Positions 49,030 through 58,472 are shown, counted from the stretch's first letter. The stretch is 64,000 nt of DNA from Caballeronia concitans (GCF_001544615.1 NZ_FCNV02000001.1:806001-870000), one strand, 5' to 3'. Numbers and translations: made by a program. The notes: generated by a model not told the origin, from the letters alone.

Positions 49030-49980
49030 ATGGATATTTTCATCCAGCAGATCATCAACGGTCTGGTGCTTGGCAGCGTCTACGCCATCATCGCGCTGGG
49101 GTACACGATGGTGTACGGCATTCTCGGCATCATCAACTTCGCGCACGGCGACGTGCTGATGGTGGGCGCGATGGTCGCGCTTTCCGCAATCGGCGTCATG
49201 CAAAACCACTTTCCTTCGATGCCCGGGCCGATCATGCTGACGATCGCCCTCGTCGTCGCGGCGGTCGTCTGCGCGGTCGTCGGCTACACCATCGAAAAGG
49301 TCGCTTACCGGCCACTGCGTAAAGCACCGCGTCTCGCGCCGCTCATTACCGCCATCGGCGTGTCGATTCTGCTGCAGACCATCGCGATGATGATCTGGGG
49401 CCGCAATCCGCTCGCGTTCCCGCAGCTTCTGCCGACCGATCCGATCAATGTGATCACCGCCGGCGAGAACAATCCGGGCGCGGTCATCTCCATGACGGAA
49501 ATCGTGATCATCGTGGTCGCGTTCCTCGTGATGGCGGGACTTCTGCTGCTGGTGCACAAGACCAAGCTCGGCCGCGCGATGCGTGCGATCGCGGAAAACC
49601 CCGGCGTCGCGTCGCTGATGGGCGTGAACCCGAACTTCGTGATCTCCGCGACCTTCATGATCGGCTCGGCGCTCGCGGCGCTCGCCGGCGTGATGATCGC
49701 GTCGGAATACGGCAACGCGCACTTCTACATGGGCTTCATCCCCGGCCTGAAGGCATTCACGGCCGCGGTGCTGGGCGGTATCGGCAACCTGGGCGGCGCG
49801 ATGGTCGGCGGCGTGCTTCTCGGGCTGATCGAGCAGTTGGGCGCCGGTTATATCGGCAACCTGACGGGCGGCGTCTTCGGCAGTAACTACCAGGACGTGT
49901 TCGCCTTCATCGTGCTGATCATCGTGCTCGTGTTCCGTCCGTCGGGTCTGCTCGGCGAACGTGTCGCGGACCGCGCTTAA
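49030..49980 (+). CDS. livH: branched-chain amino-acid ABC transporter permease LivH
   Basis: The 316-residue membrane protein has eight or nine hydrophobic helices and the LivH start FIQQIINGLVLGSVYAIIA, with GYTMVYGILGIINFAHGD. The late EAA-like loop is TKLGRAMRAIAENPGVASLMG. It forms the inner-membrane channel with LivM. It follows the binding protein by 222 bases, a gap that could hold an attenuation hairpin so the binding protein is made in excess. Confidence 0.95.
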   Translation: MDIFIQQIINGLVLGSVYAIIALGYTMVYGILGIINFAHGDVLMVGAMVALSAIGVMQNHFPSMPGPIMLTIALVVAAVVCAVVGYTIEKVAYRPLRKAPRLAPLITAIGVSILLQTIAMMIWGRNPLAFPQLLPTDPINVITAGENNPGAVISMTEIVIIVVAFLVMAGLLLLVHKTKLGRAMRAIAENPGVASLMGVNPNFVISATFMIGSALAALAGVMIASEYGNAHFYMGFIPGLKAFTAAVLGGIGNLGGAMVGGVLLGLIEQLGAGYIGNLTGGVFGSNYQDVFAFIVLIIVLVFRPSGLLGERVADRA

Positions 49981-50005
49981 AGACTCGTGTGAGGAGCTCA
50001 GAAAA

Positions 50006-51175
50006 ATGACTTCGATTCAACCGATTGAGCCGTCCACGACGCTCATCCCCGAAAAGAACATGACGAAGACGCTCGTCGTCGGCGTCATCACCGCGATCTT
50101 CGTGATCGCCGCACCGATGGTCATCGGCGCGGCGGGCGGCAACTACTGGGTGCGCGTGCTCGACTTCGCGATGCTCTATGTGATGCTGGCGCTGGGCCTC
50201 AACGTCGTGGTCGGCTTCGCCGGCCTGCTCGACCTGGGCTACATCGCGTTCTACGCGGTCGGCGCGTACACGGCGGCGCTGCTGTCGTCGCCGCAACTGA
50301 CGTCGCAGTTCGAGTGGATCGCGCACCTTGCGCCCGCCGGATTGCACGTGCCGTTTCTCATCATCGTGCCGATCGCGATGGCGCTCGCCGCCACGTTCGG
50401 CGTGCTGCTCGGTGCGCCGACACTGCGTCTGCGCGGCGACTATCTCGCGATCGTGACGCTCGGCTTCGGGGAAATCGTCCGGATCTTCATGAACAACCTC
50501 GATCGTCCGGTCAACATCACGAACGGTCCGAAGGGCATCACGGGCATCGATCCGGTGACGGTGGCGGGCTTCAACCTGTCGCAGACGCACGAGTTCTTCG
50601 GCATGAAGTTCCCGTCCGTGTACATGTACTACTACCTGTTCGTGCTGGGCGCGCTGCTCGTGATCTGGGTGTGCACGCGTCTGCAGCATTCGCGCATCGG
50701 CCGTGCATGGGCCGCGATCCGCGAAGACGAAATCGCCGCGAAGGCAATGGGCATCAACACGCGCAACGTGAAGCTGCTCGCGTTCGCGATGGGCGCGTCG
50801 TTCGGCGGCTTGTCCGGCGCGATGTTCGGCGCGTTCCAGGGCTTCGTGTCGCCGGAATCGTTCACATTCTGGGAATCGATCGTCGTGCTGGCGTGCGTGG
50901 TGCTGGGCGGCATGGGTCACATTCCCGGCGTGATTCTCGGCGCGGTGCTGCTCGCCGTGTTCCCCGAGTTCCTGCGCTCGACGATGGGTCCGCTGCAGAA
51001 CGCCATCTTCGGCCATCAGATCGTGGATACCGAAGTCATCCGCCAGTTGCTGTACGGTCTGGCGATGGTGCTGATCATGCTGTATCGCTCGGAAGGCCTG
51101 TGGCCCGCCGCGAAACACGAAGACAAGATCGCGAAGATCGCGAAGCGCGGCGGCAAGAAGCCGGTGCGCGCCTAA
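50006..51175 (+). CDS. livM: branched-chain amino-acid ABC transporter permease LivM
   Basis: The 389-residue membrane protein matches LivM: MLALGLNVVVGFAGLLDLGY, then LRLRGDYLAIVTLGFGEIVR and the cytoplasmic loop GRAWAAIREDEIAAKAMGIN. The ATG at 50006 has GGAG about 10 bases upstream; the open frame extends 15 codons further but overlaps livH. A basic C-terminal tail follows the last helix. Confidence 0.95.
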   Translation: MTSIQPIEPSTTLIPEKNMTKTLVVGVITAIFVIAAPMVIGAAGGNYWVRVLDFAMLYVMLALGLNVVVGFAGLLDLGYIAFYAVGAYTAALLSSPQLTSQFEWIAHLAPAGLHVPFLIIVPIAMALAATFGVLLGAPTLRLRGDYLAIVTLGFGEIVRIFMNNLDRPVNITNGPKGITGIDPVTVAGFNLSQTHEFFGMKFPSVYMYYYLFVLGALLVIWVCTRLQHSRIGRAWAAIREDEIAAKAMGINTRNVKLLAFAMGASFGGLSGAMFGAFQGFVSPESFTFWESIVVLACVVLGGMGHIPGVILGAVLLAVFPEFLRSTMGPLQNAIFGHQIVDTEVIRQLLYGLAMVLIMLYRSEGLWPAAKHEDKIAKIAKRGGKKPVRA

Positions 51176-51190
51176 GCGGGGGATAAGGAA

Positions 51191-51967
51191 ATGAGCGAAA
51201 AACGTACTCGATTGTCCGTGCAGGGCGTGAACAAGCGTTTCGGCGGCTTGCAGGCGCTCTCGGATGTGCGCCTCGAAATCAAGGAAGGCGAGATTTACGG
51301 TCTGATCGGCCCGAACGGCGCCGGCAAGACCACATTCTTCAACGTGATCACGGGCCTGTACACGCCGGATTCGGGCGTATTCAAGCTCGACGGCGAAGCC
51401 TATACGCCGACCGCCGTGTATCAGGTGGCGAAGGCGGGCATCGCGCGCACGTTCCAGAACATTCGTCTCTTCGGCGGCATGACCGCGCTGGAGAACGTGA
51501 TGGTCGGACGTCACGTGCGCACGAAGCACGGGCTGATCGGCGCGGTGTTGCAGACGCCGGCGGAACGCCGCGAAGAGCGCGAGATCAAGGAGCGCGCGCT
51601 GGAGCTGCTGGAGTATGTCGGCGTGCTGCAGTACGCGGACTACACGTCGCGCAATCTGTCGTACGGGCATCAGCGTCGGCTGGAGATTGCGCGTGCATTG
51701 GCGACGGATCCGAAGCTGCTCGCGCTCGACGAACCCGCGGCCGGCATGAACGCGACGGAGAAGGTCGAACTGACGCGTCTTTTGGACAAGATTCGCGCGG
51801 ACGGCAGGACGATTCTGTTGATCGAACACGACGTGAAACTCGTGATGGGATTGTGCAACCGCATGACGGTGCTCGATTACGGCAAGGTGATCGCCGAGGG
51901 TCTGCCGCAGGACGTGCAGAAGGATCCGAAGGTGATCGAGGCATATCTGGGTGCGGGGGTGCACTAA
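51191..51967 (+). CDS. livG: branched-chain amino-acid ABC transporter ATPase LivG
   Basis: The 258-residue ABC ATPase has Walker A GPNGAGKTT, a signature stretch LSYGHQRRLEIARALATDP and Walker B LLALDEPAAGMN. The NVMVGRHVRT insertion after the Q-loop and the VMGLCNRMTVLDYG end are LivG-type. The signature is LSYG rather than LSGG, usual for LivG. It lies 15 bases after livM and is followed directly by livF. Confidence 0.96.
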   Translation: MSEKRTRLSVQGVNKRFGGLQALSDVRLEIKEGEIYGLIGPNGAGKTTFFNVITGLYTPDSGVFKLDGEAYTPTAVYQVAKAGIARTFQNIRLFGGMTALENVMVGRHVRTKHGLIGAVLQTPAERREEREIKERALELLEYVGVLQYADYTSRNLSYGHQRRLEIARALATDPKLLALDEPAAGMNATEKVELTRLLDKIRADGRTILLIEHDVKLVMGLCNRMTVLDYGKVIAEGLPQDVQKDPKVIEAYLGAGVH

Positions 51968-52690
51968 ATGGCGACCACGAACGCGATGTTGAAGGTCAAG
52001 GGTCTGCAGGTAAATTACGGCGGCATCCAGGCGGTGAAGGGTGTCGATCTGGAAGTCGGGCAGGGTGAACTGGTCACGCTGATCGGCGCGAACGGCGCGG
52101 GCAAGACCACGACGATGAAGGCCATTACCGGTCTCAAGCCGTTTTCGGGCGGCGATATCGAGTACATGGGGCAATCGATCAAGGGCGTGCCGACGCACGA
52201 GCTTTTGAAGCGCGGTCTGGCGATGGTGCCGGAAGGGCGCGGCATCTTCGCGCGCATGTCGATTCTCGAGAATATGCAGATGGGCGCGTATCTGCGTAAC
52301 GATAACGACGGCATTCAGAAGGACACCGAGCGCATGTTCGGCTTCTTTCCGCGTCTGAAGGAGCGTGCGTCGCAGTATGCCGGGACGCTCTCCGGCGGCG
52401 AGCAGCAGATGCTCGCGATGGCGCGTGCCTTGTTGTCGCGTCCGAAGCTGCTGTTGCTCGATGAGCCATCGATGGGGCTTTCGCCGATCATGGTCGAGAA
52501 GATCTTCGAAGTGGTTCGCGAGATTTCCAAGGAAGGGCTGACGGTGCTGCTCGTCGAGCAGAACGCGCGGCTCGCGCTTCAGGCCGCTAATCGCGGGTAT
52601 GTCATGGACTCGGGGACTGTCACTATGTCCGGCGACGCCAAGATCATGCTCGATGATCCTAAGGTTCGGGCTGCTTATCTCGGGGAGTGA
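51968..52690 (+). CDS. livF: branched-chain amino-acid ABC transporter ATPase LivF
   Basis: The 240-residue ABC ATPase has Walker A GANGAGKTT, signature LSGGEQQMLAMARALLSRP and Walker B LLLLDEPSMGLSP. The FARMSILENMQMGAY segment is LivF-type. Its ATG follows the livG stop with no gap. The operon ends here; no simple terminator follows, but a 560-bp palindrome starts 40 bases later and may serve to end transcription. Confidence 0.96.
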   Translation: MATTNAMLKVKGLQVNYGGIQAVKGVDLEVGQGELVTLIGANGAGKTTTMKAITGLKPFSGGDIEYMGQSIKGVPTHELLKRGLAMVPEGRGIFARMSILENMQMGAYLRNDNDGIQKDTERMFGFFPRLKERASQYAGTLSGGEQQMLAMARALLSRPKLLLLDEPSMGLSPIMVEKIFEVVREISKEGLTVLLVEQNARLALQAANRGYVMDSGTVTMSGDAKIMLDDPKVRAAYLGE

Positions 52691-52730
52691 TATCCGCTGG
52701 CGCCCGGGGTTTGGGCGTTGCTTCGTTTTT

Positions 52731-53290
52731 TCGTGTCGGTCTATTAGCACGCCCCTCCCCGGGGCGGGGGTCACTTTCTTTGCTGCTGCAAAGAAAGTAA
52801 CCAAAGAAAGCAGCTTTTCTGGCCCGAAGCACCGACTGCGTGATCACTCCGTAGAACCAGATTGGCACTCAGTTTGACACAGCCCTGAATCACCTTCCGC
52901 GCCCACTGCGCGCCACCCCATGCGAGCCCCCGGCTCGTTAACACCATCGCGCACTATGCGCGCCACGTGATTCAACTCCCGATTCAAGACGCAAGTCGGA
53001 CCGACGCGTCGCGTCGTTGCTCGCCATTGTTCTTCGTTTGCGTTGTTTAGTGCGTGCTGCGATGTGCGCGATGGTTTTGTCGAGCCAGGGGGCTCGGAGG
53101 ACGTGGCGCTCAGCGGGCGTGGAAGGTGCTCCAAGGTTGATTCAAGCTGAGTGCCAACGTGGCACTACGCAGTGACCAGACGGTAAGTGCTTCGGGCCTA
53201 GAAAGCTGCTTTCTTTGGTCACTTTCTTTGCAGCAGCAAAGAAAGTGACCCCCGCCCCGGGGAGGGGCAACGCAAATAGACCGACACGAA
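52731..53290. repeat. large imperfect palindrome (about 560 bp) between convergent genes
   Basis: The left arm from 52731 reads TTCGTGTCGGTCTATT and CCCCTCCCCGGGGCGGGGG, and the reverse complement of the right arm, ending at 53290, repeats these. Matching continues through GGTCACTTTCTTTGCTGCTG, AAAGAAAGCAGC, GGCCCGAAGCAC and GGCACTCAG. With more mismatches it goes on through CACCTTCC, CGAGCCCCC and CCATCGCGCAC to about 52960 and 53060. The symmetry centre is near 53010. Each arm also contains a small perfect hairpin (ACTTTCTTTG...CAAAGAAAGT, 52773-52798 and 53222-53247). No protein-coding gene is inside; short open frames are by-products of the repeats. It lies between livF and the GNAT gene, which converge on it. 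Confidence 0.85.
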
Positions 53291-53316
53291 TACAAGTTCA
53301 ACGACAAGAAAGAAGC

Positions 53317-53739
53317 CTAAAGCCGCTTCCCAAGACTAACGACATCATCAACCCGATACCCCAACCGTTCGTAGAACGAAACCAGCTCGTGACGAACGGA
53401 AAGCACCTGCAAATTAACTTTAGGGCATCCAAGCCGAGCAAGCGCCGCTTCAGCATGAAGCATCAACCTGCGCCCAAAGCCCAATCGGCGAAGCGAAGCC
53501 CTGACGGCAAGTGAATAAACCCATCCACGATGCCCGTCATACCCACACATGACGGTCCCGACGACGACATCGTCGATCACCCCGACGAAGAACAACTCAG
53601 GCTGAGTAGCCAGCTTATTGGCGATCGACAGCGCCGGATCGCGCTGCGGCCTCGACGCATCCGCATACTCGGGAAACACGTCGCGCCACAACGCGATCAC
53701 GGCATCGCGATCGCGTAGCTCGAAAGTCCGAACGATCAC
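53317..53739 (-). CDS. GNAT-family N-acetyltransferase, YpeA-like
   Basis: The 140-residue protein is a single GNAT domain. The acetyl-CoA pyrophosphate loop is [15 protein letters not shown] (RxxGxG type), and [17 protein letters not shown] is the usual C-terminal motif. Translation starts at a GTG that overlaps the argD stop (GTGA), so it is coupled to argD. The acceptor substrate is unknown; a link to arginine or ornithine acetylation is only suggested by position. YpeA-type acetyltransferases are the closest relatives I recognise. Confidence 0.88.
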   Translation of the reverse strand: MIVRTFELRDRDAVIALWRDVFPEYADASRPQRDPALSIANKLATQPELFFVGVIDDVVVGTVMCGYDGHRGWVYSLAVRASLRRLGFGRRLMLHAEAALARLGCPKVNLQVLSVRHELVSFYERLGYRVDDVVSLGKRL

Positions 53740-54920
53740 AGCGTATCGAGCACCGAACGCAGCATCGAAAGCATCTGATCGATCTCGTCCTTCGTGACAT
53801 TGAGCGCCGGCATGAAGCGCAGCAGATTCGGCCGCGCCGCGTTCAACAGCAAACCGTCCGGCTGCATCAACCGCGCCTTCTCGACGATCTGCGGTCCCTT
53901 GTCGCTATCGAGCAGCAACGCGCGCAGCAAGCCTTCGCCACGCTCGCCCTTGAACCCGCGCTCATCCGACAGCTTCAGCAATTCGCTACGCAAATACTCG
54001 CCGCGCTCGCGCACGCCTTCGAGAAAGCCCGGCGCGGTCAGTTGCGAAATCACCGAATAACCCACCGCCGTCATCAACGGATTGCCGTTGTACGTGCCGC
54101 CCTGATCGCCCGCCTCGAAGCACGCGACATCCGCCGTCGACAGCAGCGCAGCCAGCGGCACGCCACCACCGATGCCCTTGCCGAGCGTCATGATGTCCGG
54201 CTCGATGCCCGACAGCTCATACGCGAACAACGTCCCCGCGCGGCCGCAACCGCTCTGCACTTCATCGACGATCAAGAGCAGATTGTGCTGCTTCGTCAGC
54301 GCGCGCAATTGCTGCATGAACTCGCGCGTCGCGGGAATCACACCGCCTTCGCCCTGAATCGGCTCCAGCATCACCGCGACGGTCTTTTCGTTGATGAGCT
54401 TCTCGACGGACGCGATATCGTTCAGGTCCGCCTTCGGAAAACCCGGCACTTGCGGCGCGTAGATCGTGTCCCAGCCCGCCTTGCCGCTCGCGGACATCGT
54501 CGCGAGCGTGCGGCCGTGGAAGCTGTGATCGAACGTGATGATCTCGTACGCGCCATTGCGGAACTTGCGGCCCCACTTGCGCGCGAGCTTGATCGCGCCT
54601 TCGTTTGCCTCCGCGCCGCTGTTCGCGAAGAACACCTTGTCGAAGCAGCTATGCTGCGTGAGCAGGCCGGCGAGCTGCGCCATCGGACCGTTGTAGAACG
54701 CCGGCGACGGATTGATCAGCGTGCGCGCCTGCTTTTCCATCGCTTCGATCATGCCGTCGTTGCAATGACCGAGCGAATTGACCGCCCATCCCTGAATGAA
54801 GTCGAGATAGCGTTTGCCGGTATTGTCGTAGAGCCACGATCCCTTGCCGTGCGTGAACACGATCTCGGGACGGTTCGTGATGTACATCAGCGAATCGACA
54901 GGGTACTCATTGAAATTCAT
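53736..54920 (-). CDS. argD: acetylornithine aminotransferase family protein (ArgD-like)
   Basis: The 394-residue class III PLP aminotransferase has [20 protein letters not shown], the [15 protein letters not shown] block, [15 protein letters not shown] and the PLP-lysine in [13 protein letters not shown]. The first residues [20 protein letters not shown] match ArgD of Burkholderia. It converts N-acetylglutamate semialdehyde to N-acetylornithine in arginine synthesis and may also act on succinyldiaminopimelate. The ATG at 54920 begins the conserved part. It is coupled to the GNAT gene downstream. Confidence 0.9.
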   Translation of the reverse strand: MNFNEYPVDSLMYITNRPEIVFTHGKGSWLYDNTGKRYLDFIQGWAVNSLGHCNDGMIEAMEKQARTLINPSPAFYNGPMAQLAGLLTQHSCFDKVFFANSGAEANEGAIKLARKWGRKFRNGAYEIITFDHSFHGRTLATMSASGKAGWDTIYAPQVPGFPKADLNDIASVEKLINEKTVAVMLEPIQGEGGVIPATREFMQQLRALTKQHNLLLIVDEVQSGCGRAGTLFAYELSGIEPDIMTLGKGIGGGVPLAALLSTADVACFEAGDQGGTYNGNPLMTAVGYSVISQLTAPGFLEGVRERGEYLRSELLKLSDERGFKGERGEGLLRALLLDSDKGPQIVEKARLMQPDGLLLNAARPNLLRFMPALNVTKDEIDQMLSMLRSVLDTL

Positions 54921-54966
54921 GACAGCGGGCTCCACGAGGCGATGACGAAAAGAAAAAGCGGCGCGC

Positions 54967-54998
54967 AAAAAACAAAAGCCACGGTGTTTCCGTGGCTT
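54967..54998 (-). terminator. leftward terminator upstream of argD
   Basis: On the minus strand AAGCCACGG pairs perfectly with CCGTGGCTT around a five-base loop, then TTTTGTTTTTT. It lies about 50 bases before the argD ATG and about 200 bases after the reductase stop, so it ends whatever transcript crosses from the right, or is an attenuator in the argD leader. Confidence 0.75.
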
Positions 54999-55200
54999 CA
55001 TTCTCTGCGCTTCAATGTGACCGAACCATGACGAGCGCGAATGCTTGACGAGCCAGCGGCATCCCTAGGGAAGCGGCGAGCGGCGGCGTCGAAGTGCGTT
55101 CAGGATCGAGTTCATTCGCGAAGGATACGTTATGAAGTTCGTGCATGTAAACCGCCCGCGCGAATTTCCCACGCGCGGACGGCTTGCCTGCATCGAGCGA

Positions 55201-56232
55201 TCAGACCGGATGCGCGAGATCGGCTGCGCTCGTGAACGAGTCCGCGTAGAACTCGTCCTCCGGCAGACGATGATGCAGCGTGAAATCGCGTTGCGCCGAT
55301 TCCACCATCACCGGCGCGCCGCATGCATAGACCTGATACGCGCTCAAGTCCGGCAAATCTTCGATGACCGCGCGATGAACGAAACCCGTGCGGCCATGCC
55401 AGTTGTCGCTTGCATCGGGTTCGGAGAGCACCGGCACGAACTTGAAGTTCGGCACTTCCTTCGCCCATTGCTCGGCGAGCTCCATCATGTACAGGTCCTT
55501 CTTGCGGCGGCCGCCCCAGTAGAGCGTCATCGGGCGATTCAGGTTCTTGAACACCGCATGCTCGATGATCGCCTTGATCGGCGCGAAGCCCGTGCCCGAG
55601 GCGAGCAGCACGATAGGCTTGTCGGATTCGTCCCGCAAAAAGAACGTGCCGAGCGGGCCTTCGAAGCGCAGGATGTCGCGCTCCTTCATCGCGCCGAACA
55701 CGTGGTCCGTGAACGTGCCGCCCGGCATGTGGCGGATATGCAGTTCGAGCGGGCCTTCGTGATGCGGCGGGCTCGCCATCGAATAGCTGCGGCGCTTGCC
55801 GTCCTTCAGAATGAATTCGATGTACTGCCCCGCGAGATACTGCAGGCGCTCGTTGGCGGGCAACTGCAGCTTCAGTTCGATGACATCGTCCGCGCGGCGC
55901 TCGAGCGCATTGACGCGGCAAGGCAGCTTCTTCACCTGCACGTCGCCGACGCCCGCCACTTCGCGCACGTCGATGGTCAGATCGCTCTGCGCGGTCGCGC
56001 AGCAGAAGAGCGCCATGCCGCGCGTTTTTTCATCGTTCGAGAGCGCCGACGATGAATGCGGCGCCTGCTCGATTTCCCCTTCGACGACCGAGCCCTTGCA
56101 GGAACCGCAAGCGCCGTTCTTGCAGCCGTAGGGCAGGCCGATGCCCTGGCGCAGCGCCGCGGTCAGGACCGGTTCGTCGGGTTCCACCTGAAACTGCCGG
56201 CCGCTTTGCCGGAGCGTTACGTTGAATGCCAT
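55201..56232 (-). CDS. 2Fe-2S/FAD reductase, CDP-6-deoxy-delta-3,4-glucoseen reductase-like
   Basis: The 343-residue protein joins an N-terminal plant-type ferredoxin domain (C37, C42, C45 and C77 or C78, in YGCKNGACGSCKG and LFCCAT) to a ferredoxin-NADP reductase domain. The latter has RRSYSMASPP for FAD and VLLASGTGFAPIKAI for NAD(P). It passes electrons from NAD(P)H through FAD to the iron-sulfur cluster. Proteins of this size in Burkholderia are annotated as AscD-type reductases, but no deoxysugar genes are near, so the partner is unknown. It is divergent from the SDR-like gene. Confidence 0.9.
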   Translation of the reverse strand: MAFNVTLRQSGRQFQVEPDEPVLTAALRQGIGLPYGCKNGACGSCKGSVVEGEIEQAPHSSSALSNDEKTRGMALFCCATAQSDLTIDVREVAGVGDVQVKKLPCRVNALERRADDVIELKLQLPANERLQYLAGQYIEFILKDGKRRSYSMASPPHHEGPLELHIRHMPGGTFTDHVFGAMKERDILRFEGPLGTFFLRDESDKPIVLLASGTGFAPIKAIIEHAVFKNLNRPMTLYWGGRRKKDLYMMELAEQWAKEVPNFKFVPVLSEPDASDNWHGRTGFVHRAVIEDLPDLSAYQVYACGAPVMVESAQRDFTLHHRLPEDEFYADSFTSAADLAHPV

Positions 56233-56315
56233 AGAAAAATTTCGTGCGATGGTGTGAATGTGTCTGTCGATGCCGCGTGTTCGCGGCCAAACGCGTGGAA
56301 CGGGCGGCGGCTACA

Positions 56316-57332
56316 ATGCCTCGCATGATCGCCACTCGAAAACTGCGCCGCGCGCGCGTGCTGATCGTCGGATGCGGCGATGTCGGGCTGCGCACGCTGC
56401 CGCTCTTTCAGGCGCGCGCCGCGGCGCCGCGCGTGATCGCGCTCACGCATCAACCCGAACGCGCGGCCGAACTGCGCGCGGCGGGCGCGTTGCCGATTCC
56501 CGGCGATCTCGATGCACGCAAGCGTCTCGCGAGGCTCGCGGGCATCGCGCGGCACGTGCTGCATCTTGCACCGCCAGCGCGCGACGGCGACATCGACCGC
56601 CGCACGCGCGCCTTGCTTGCAGCATTGCGCGCGCCTCGTCGTTCTGTCGCGCGTGGCGCGCATCCGGTGCGCCGTGGTCCGTCGTTCATTGTACCCGAGG
56701 GGCCTTTTAGAGCCGCATCGAAAGCCGCATCGCGCCGCGCGCCTTTGCGCTTCGTTTATGCAAGCACGACGGGCGTTTATGGCGATTGCGGCGGCGCGAT
56801 CATCGACGAAACGCGGCCCGCGCGGCCCGGGAACGATCGCGCGCTGCGGCGCGTATCGGCGGAGAAGCAGTTGCGCGCGGCGGGCGTGGAAAGCGGATGG
56901 CGCGTGTCGATCGTGCGCATTCCCGGCATTTACGCGGAGAACCGTCTGCCGCTCGCGCGCATCGAACGGGCAATGCCCGCGCTCGTCGAACGCGACGACG
57001 TCTACACGAATCACATTCACGCCGACGATCTCGCCGCGATCATCGTGCGCGCGCTCGCGCGGGGACGGCCGCAGCGGGTGATCAACGCATCGGACGATAC
57101 GGACCTGCGCATGGCCGATTATTTCGACCGCGTGGCCGATGCTTATCGGTTGCCCCGCGTGCCGCGCATCACGCGCGAGGAAGCAGACACGCGGCTCGAA
57201 CCGATCACGCTGTCGTTCATGCGCGAATCGCGAAGGCTTCGCAACGCGCGTCTCAAGCGCGAACTGGGATACGCGCTGCGCTATCCGACCGTCGACGATT
57301 TCCTGCGCGCACACGCCGCGCGAGCGACGTAG
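56316..57332 (+). CDS. SDR/NAD-dependent epimerase-like protein
   Basis: The 338-residue protein has a Rossmann GCGDVGLR motif at the start, FVYASTTGVYGDCGG with a catalytic-type tyrosine, and RIPGIYAENRLPL later. It belongs to the atypical SDR group (YeeZ-like). A 40-residue Arg/Ala-rich stretch before the tyrosine motif is less conserved. Start codons are ATG 56316 or 56325; a TACAAT box overlaps the first, so the second may be the actual start on a leaderless message. The substrate is unknown. Confidence 0.8.
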   Translation: MPRMIATRKLRRARVLIVGCGDVGLRTLPLFQARAAAPRVIALTHQPERAAELRAAGALPIPGDLDARKRLARLAGIARHVLHLAPPARDGDIDRRTRALLAALRAPRRSVARGAHPVRRGPSFIVPEGPFRAASKAASRRAPLRFVYASTTGVYGDCGGAIIDETRPARPGNDRALRRVSAEKQLRAAGVESGWRVSIVRIPGIYAENRLPLARIERAMPALVERDDVYTNHIHADDLAAIIVRALARGRPQRVINASDDTDLRMADYFDRVADAYRLPRVPRITREEADTRLEPITLSFMRESRRLRNARLKRELGYALRYPTVDDFLRAHAARAT

Positions 57333-57341
57333 TGCGCGGGA

Positions 57342-57518
57342 CTAGATCAGCGCCGGGATCGTTTCGAGCAGCACGAAGCACATCAACGCGCCGATCAGTG
57401 CGCCGATCAGATTCGGCGAGTACTTGTGGCGCGCGTGCATGACGACGCCCAATACCCCGATCAGAACCGCGCACAACGCGACGAAAGCAACCAGTGCGAC
57501 GCTCATGTGGGAAGCCAT
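57342..57518 (-). CDS. small membrane protein, 58 aa
   Basis: The product has two hydrophobic helices (about residues 5-25 and 35-55) joined by a short basic loop (MHARHKYSPN). The ATG at 57518 is fixed by GGAGGA six bases upstream; the frame is open nine codons further but without a ribosome site. I do not recognise a family. It is convergent with the SDR-like gene, nine bases apart. Confidence 0.7.
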   Translation of the reverse strand: MASHMSVALVAFVALCAVLIGVLGVVMHARHKYSPNLIGALIGALMCFVLLETIPALI

Positions 57519-57668
57519 GATTCCTCCTGCCTTTGTTCTAGTCATTCTGGTTCCGTAATACGAGTATATGAGCGGCGGAACCGGAAGGCATGCTGCGGCG
57601 CAACGGGCGAGCGTCGGGAGTTCTACGGATTTGCAAATGGATGCGCGCGTGGCTTCTTCGCTCAGGCG

Positions 57669-58391
57669 TTAGGCGTTGCTTTCGTCCTTGGCGCGGAGTG
57701 CGGCGAGATCGTCTGCATCGAGCCAGCGCCATTCGCCTTCCTCGAGCGATGCCGGCAGCGCATAGCCGCCCATGCGCTCCCGATGCAACTGCTCCACGCG
57801 ATTGCCCGCCGCCGCGACCATCCGCTTGACCTGGTGATACTTGCCTTCGAGCACGGTGAGTTCGAGCAGCCGTTCATCGCGCCGATGAGCGGCGAGCGCG
57901 GCCGTCGGCTTCGATTCGCCGTGAAGAAGGACGCCTTCGCGGAGGCTCGCGAGCTGCGCATCGTCGATCGGATGCCGCACCGTCGCCAGATAGACCTTCG
58001 GCACCTTGCGCTTCGGCGATGTGAAGGCGTGGACGAACGCGCCGTCGTCGGAGAAGAGAAGCAGGCCGGTCGTATCCTGATCGAGCCGTCCGACAGGCTG
58101 CACGCCGCGCTCGACGAGCTGCGGCGGAAGCAGATGAAACACGCTCAGGTGATGCTGCGGATCGCGCGAGCATTCGTAGCCCGCGGGCTTGTTGAGCGCG
58201 ATGTACGCCTTTTCGCGATACGTCCACCTGCGGCCGTCGACGTCGAAATCGGGCGATGTCGCGATGGGAACGTCGGCGCGCGGATCGGTGCATACGTCGT
58301 CGCCGACGCGCACGCGCCCTTCGGCGATGATCCCGCGGCACTGGCGGCGCGACCCGAAGCCTTGGGAGAAGAGGAGGGTTTCGAGGTCCAT
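57669..58391 (-). CDS. rsuA: 16S rRNA pseudouridine synthase RsuA-like
   Basis: The 240-residue protein has an N-terminal S4 RNA-binding domain (about 1-60, SQGFGSRRQCRGIIAEGRV) and the RsuA catalytic domain with GRLDQDTTGLLLFSDDG, where the first aspartate is catalytic, and LEGKYHQVKRMVAAAGN. RsuA makes pseudouridine 516 in 16S rRNA. The C-terminal 20 residues are Glu/Trp-rich. Neighbours are unrelated. Confidence 0.9.
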   Translation of the reverse strand: MDLETLLFSQGFGSRRQCRGIIAEGRVRVGDDVCTDPRADVPIATSPDFDVDGRRWTYREKAYIALNKPAGYECSRDPQHHLSVFHLLPPQLVERGVQPVGRLDQDTTGLLLFSDDGAFVHAFTSPKRKVPKVYLATVRHPIDDAQLASLREGVLLHGESKPTAALAAHRRDERLLELTVLEGKYHQVKRMVAAAGNRVEQLHRERMGGYALPASLEEGEWRWLDADDLAALRAKDESNA

Positions 58392-58472
58392 CGGAGAGGA
58401 GGGAGTTGGAGCCGCATTCTAGCAAGGCCGGATGCGTGGCTTGCGGCTTTCAACCGGTGGCGCGCCGTCGCG

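Noticed and set aside
52599-52877. Short open frames ending in FFAAAKKVTKES in the palindrome (also 53215-53514)
   Set aside because: They arise from the small hairpin repeat, which reads similarly on both strands; there is no ribosome site and they overlap livF or the GNAT gene.
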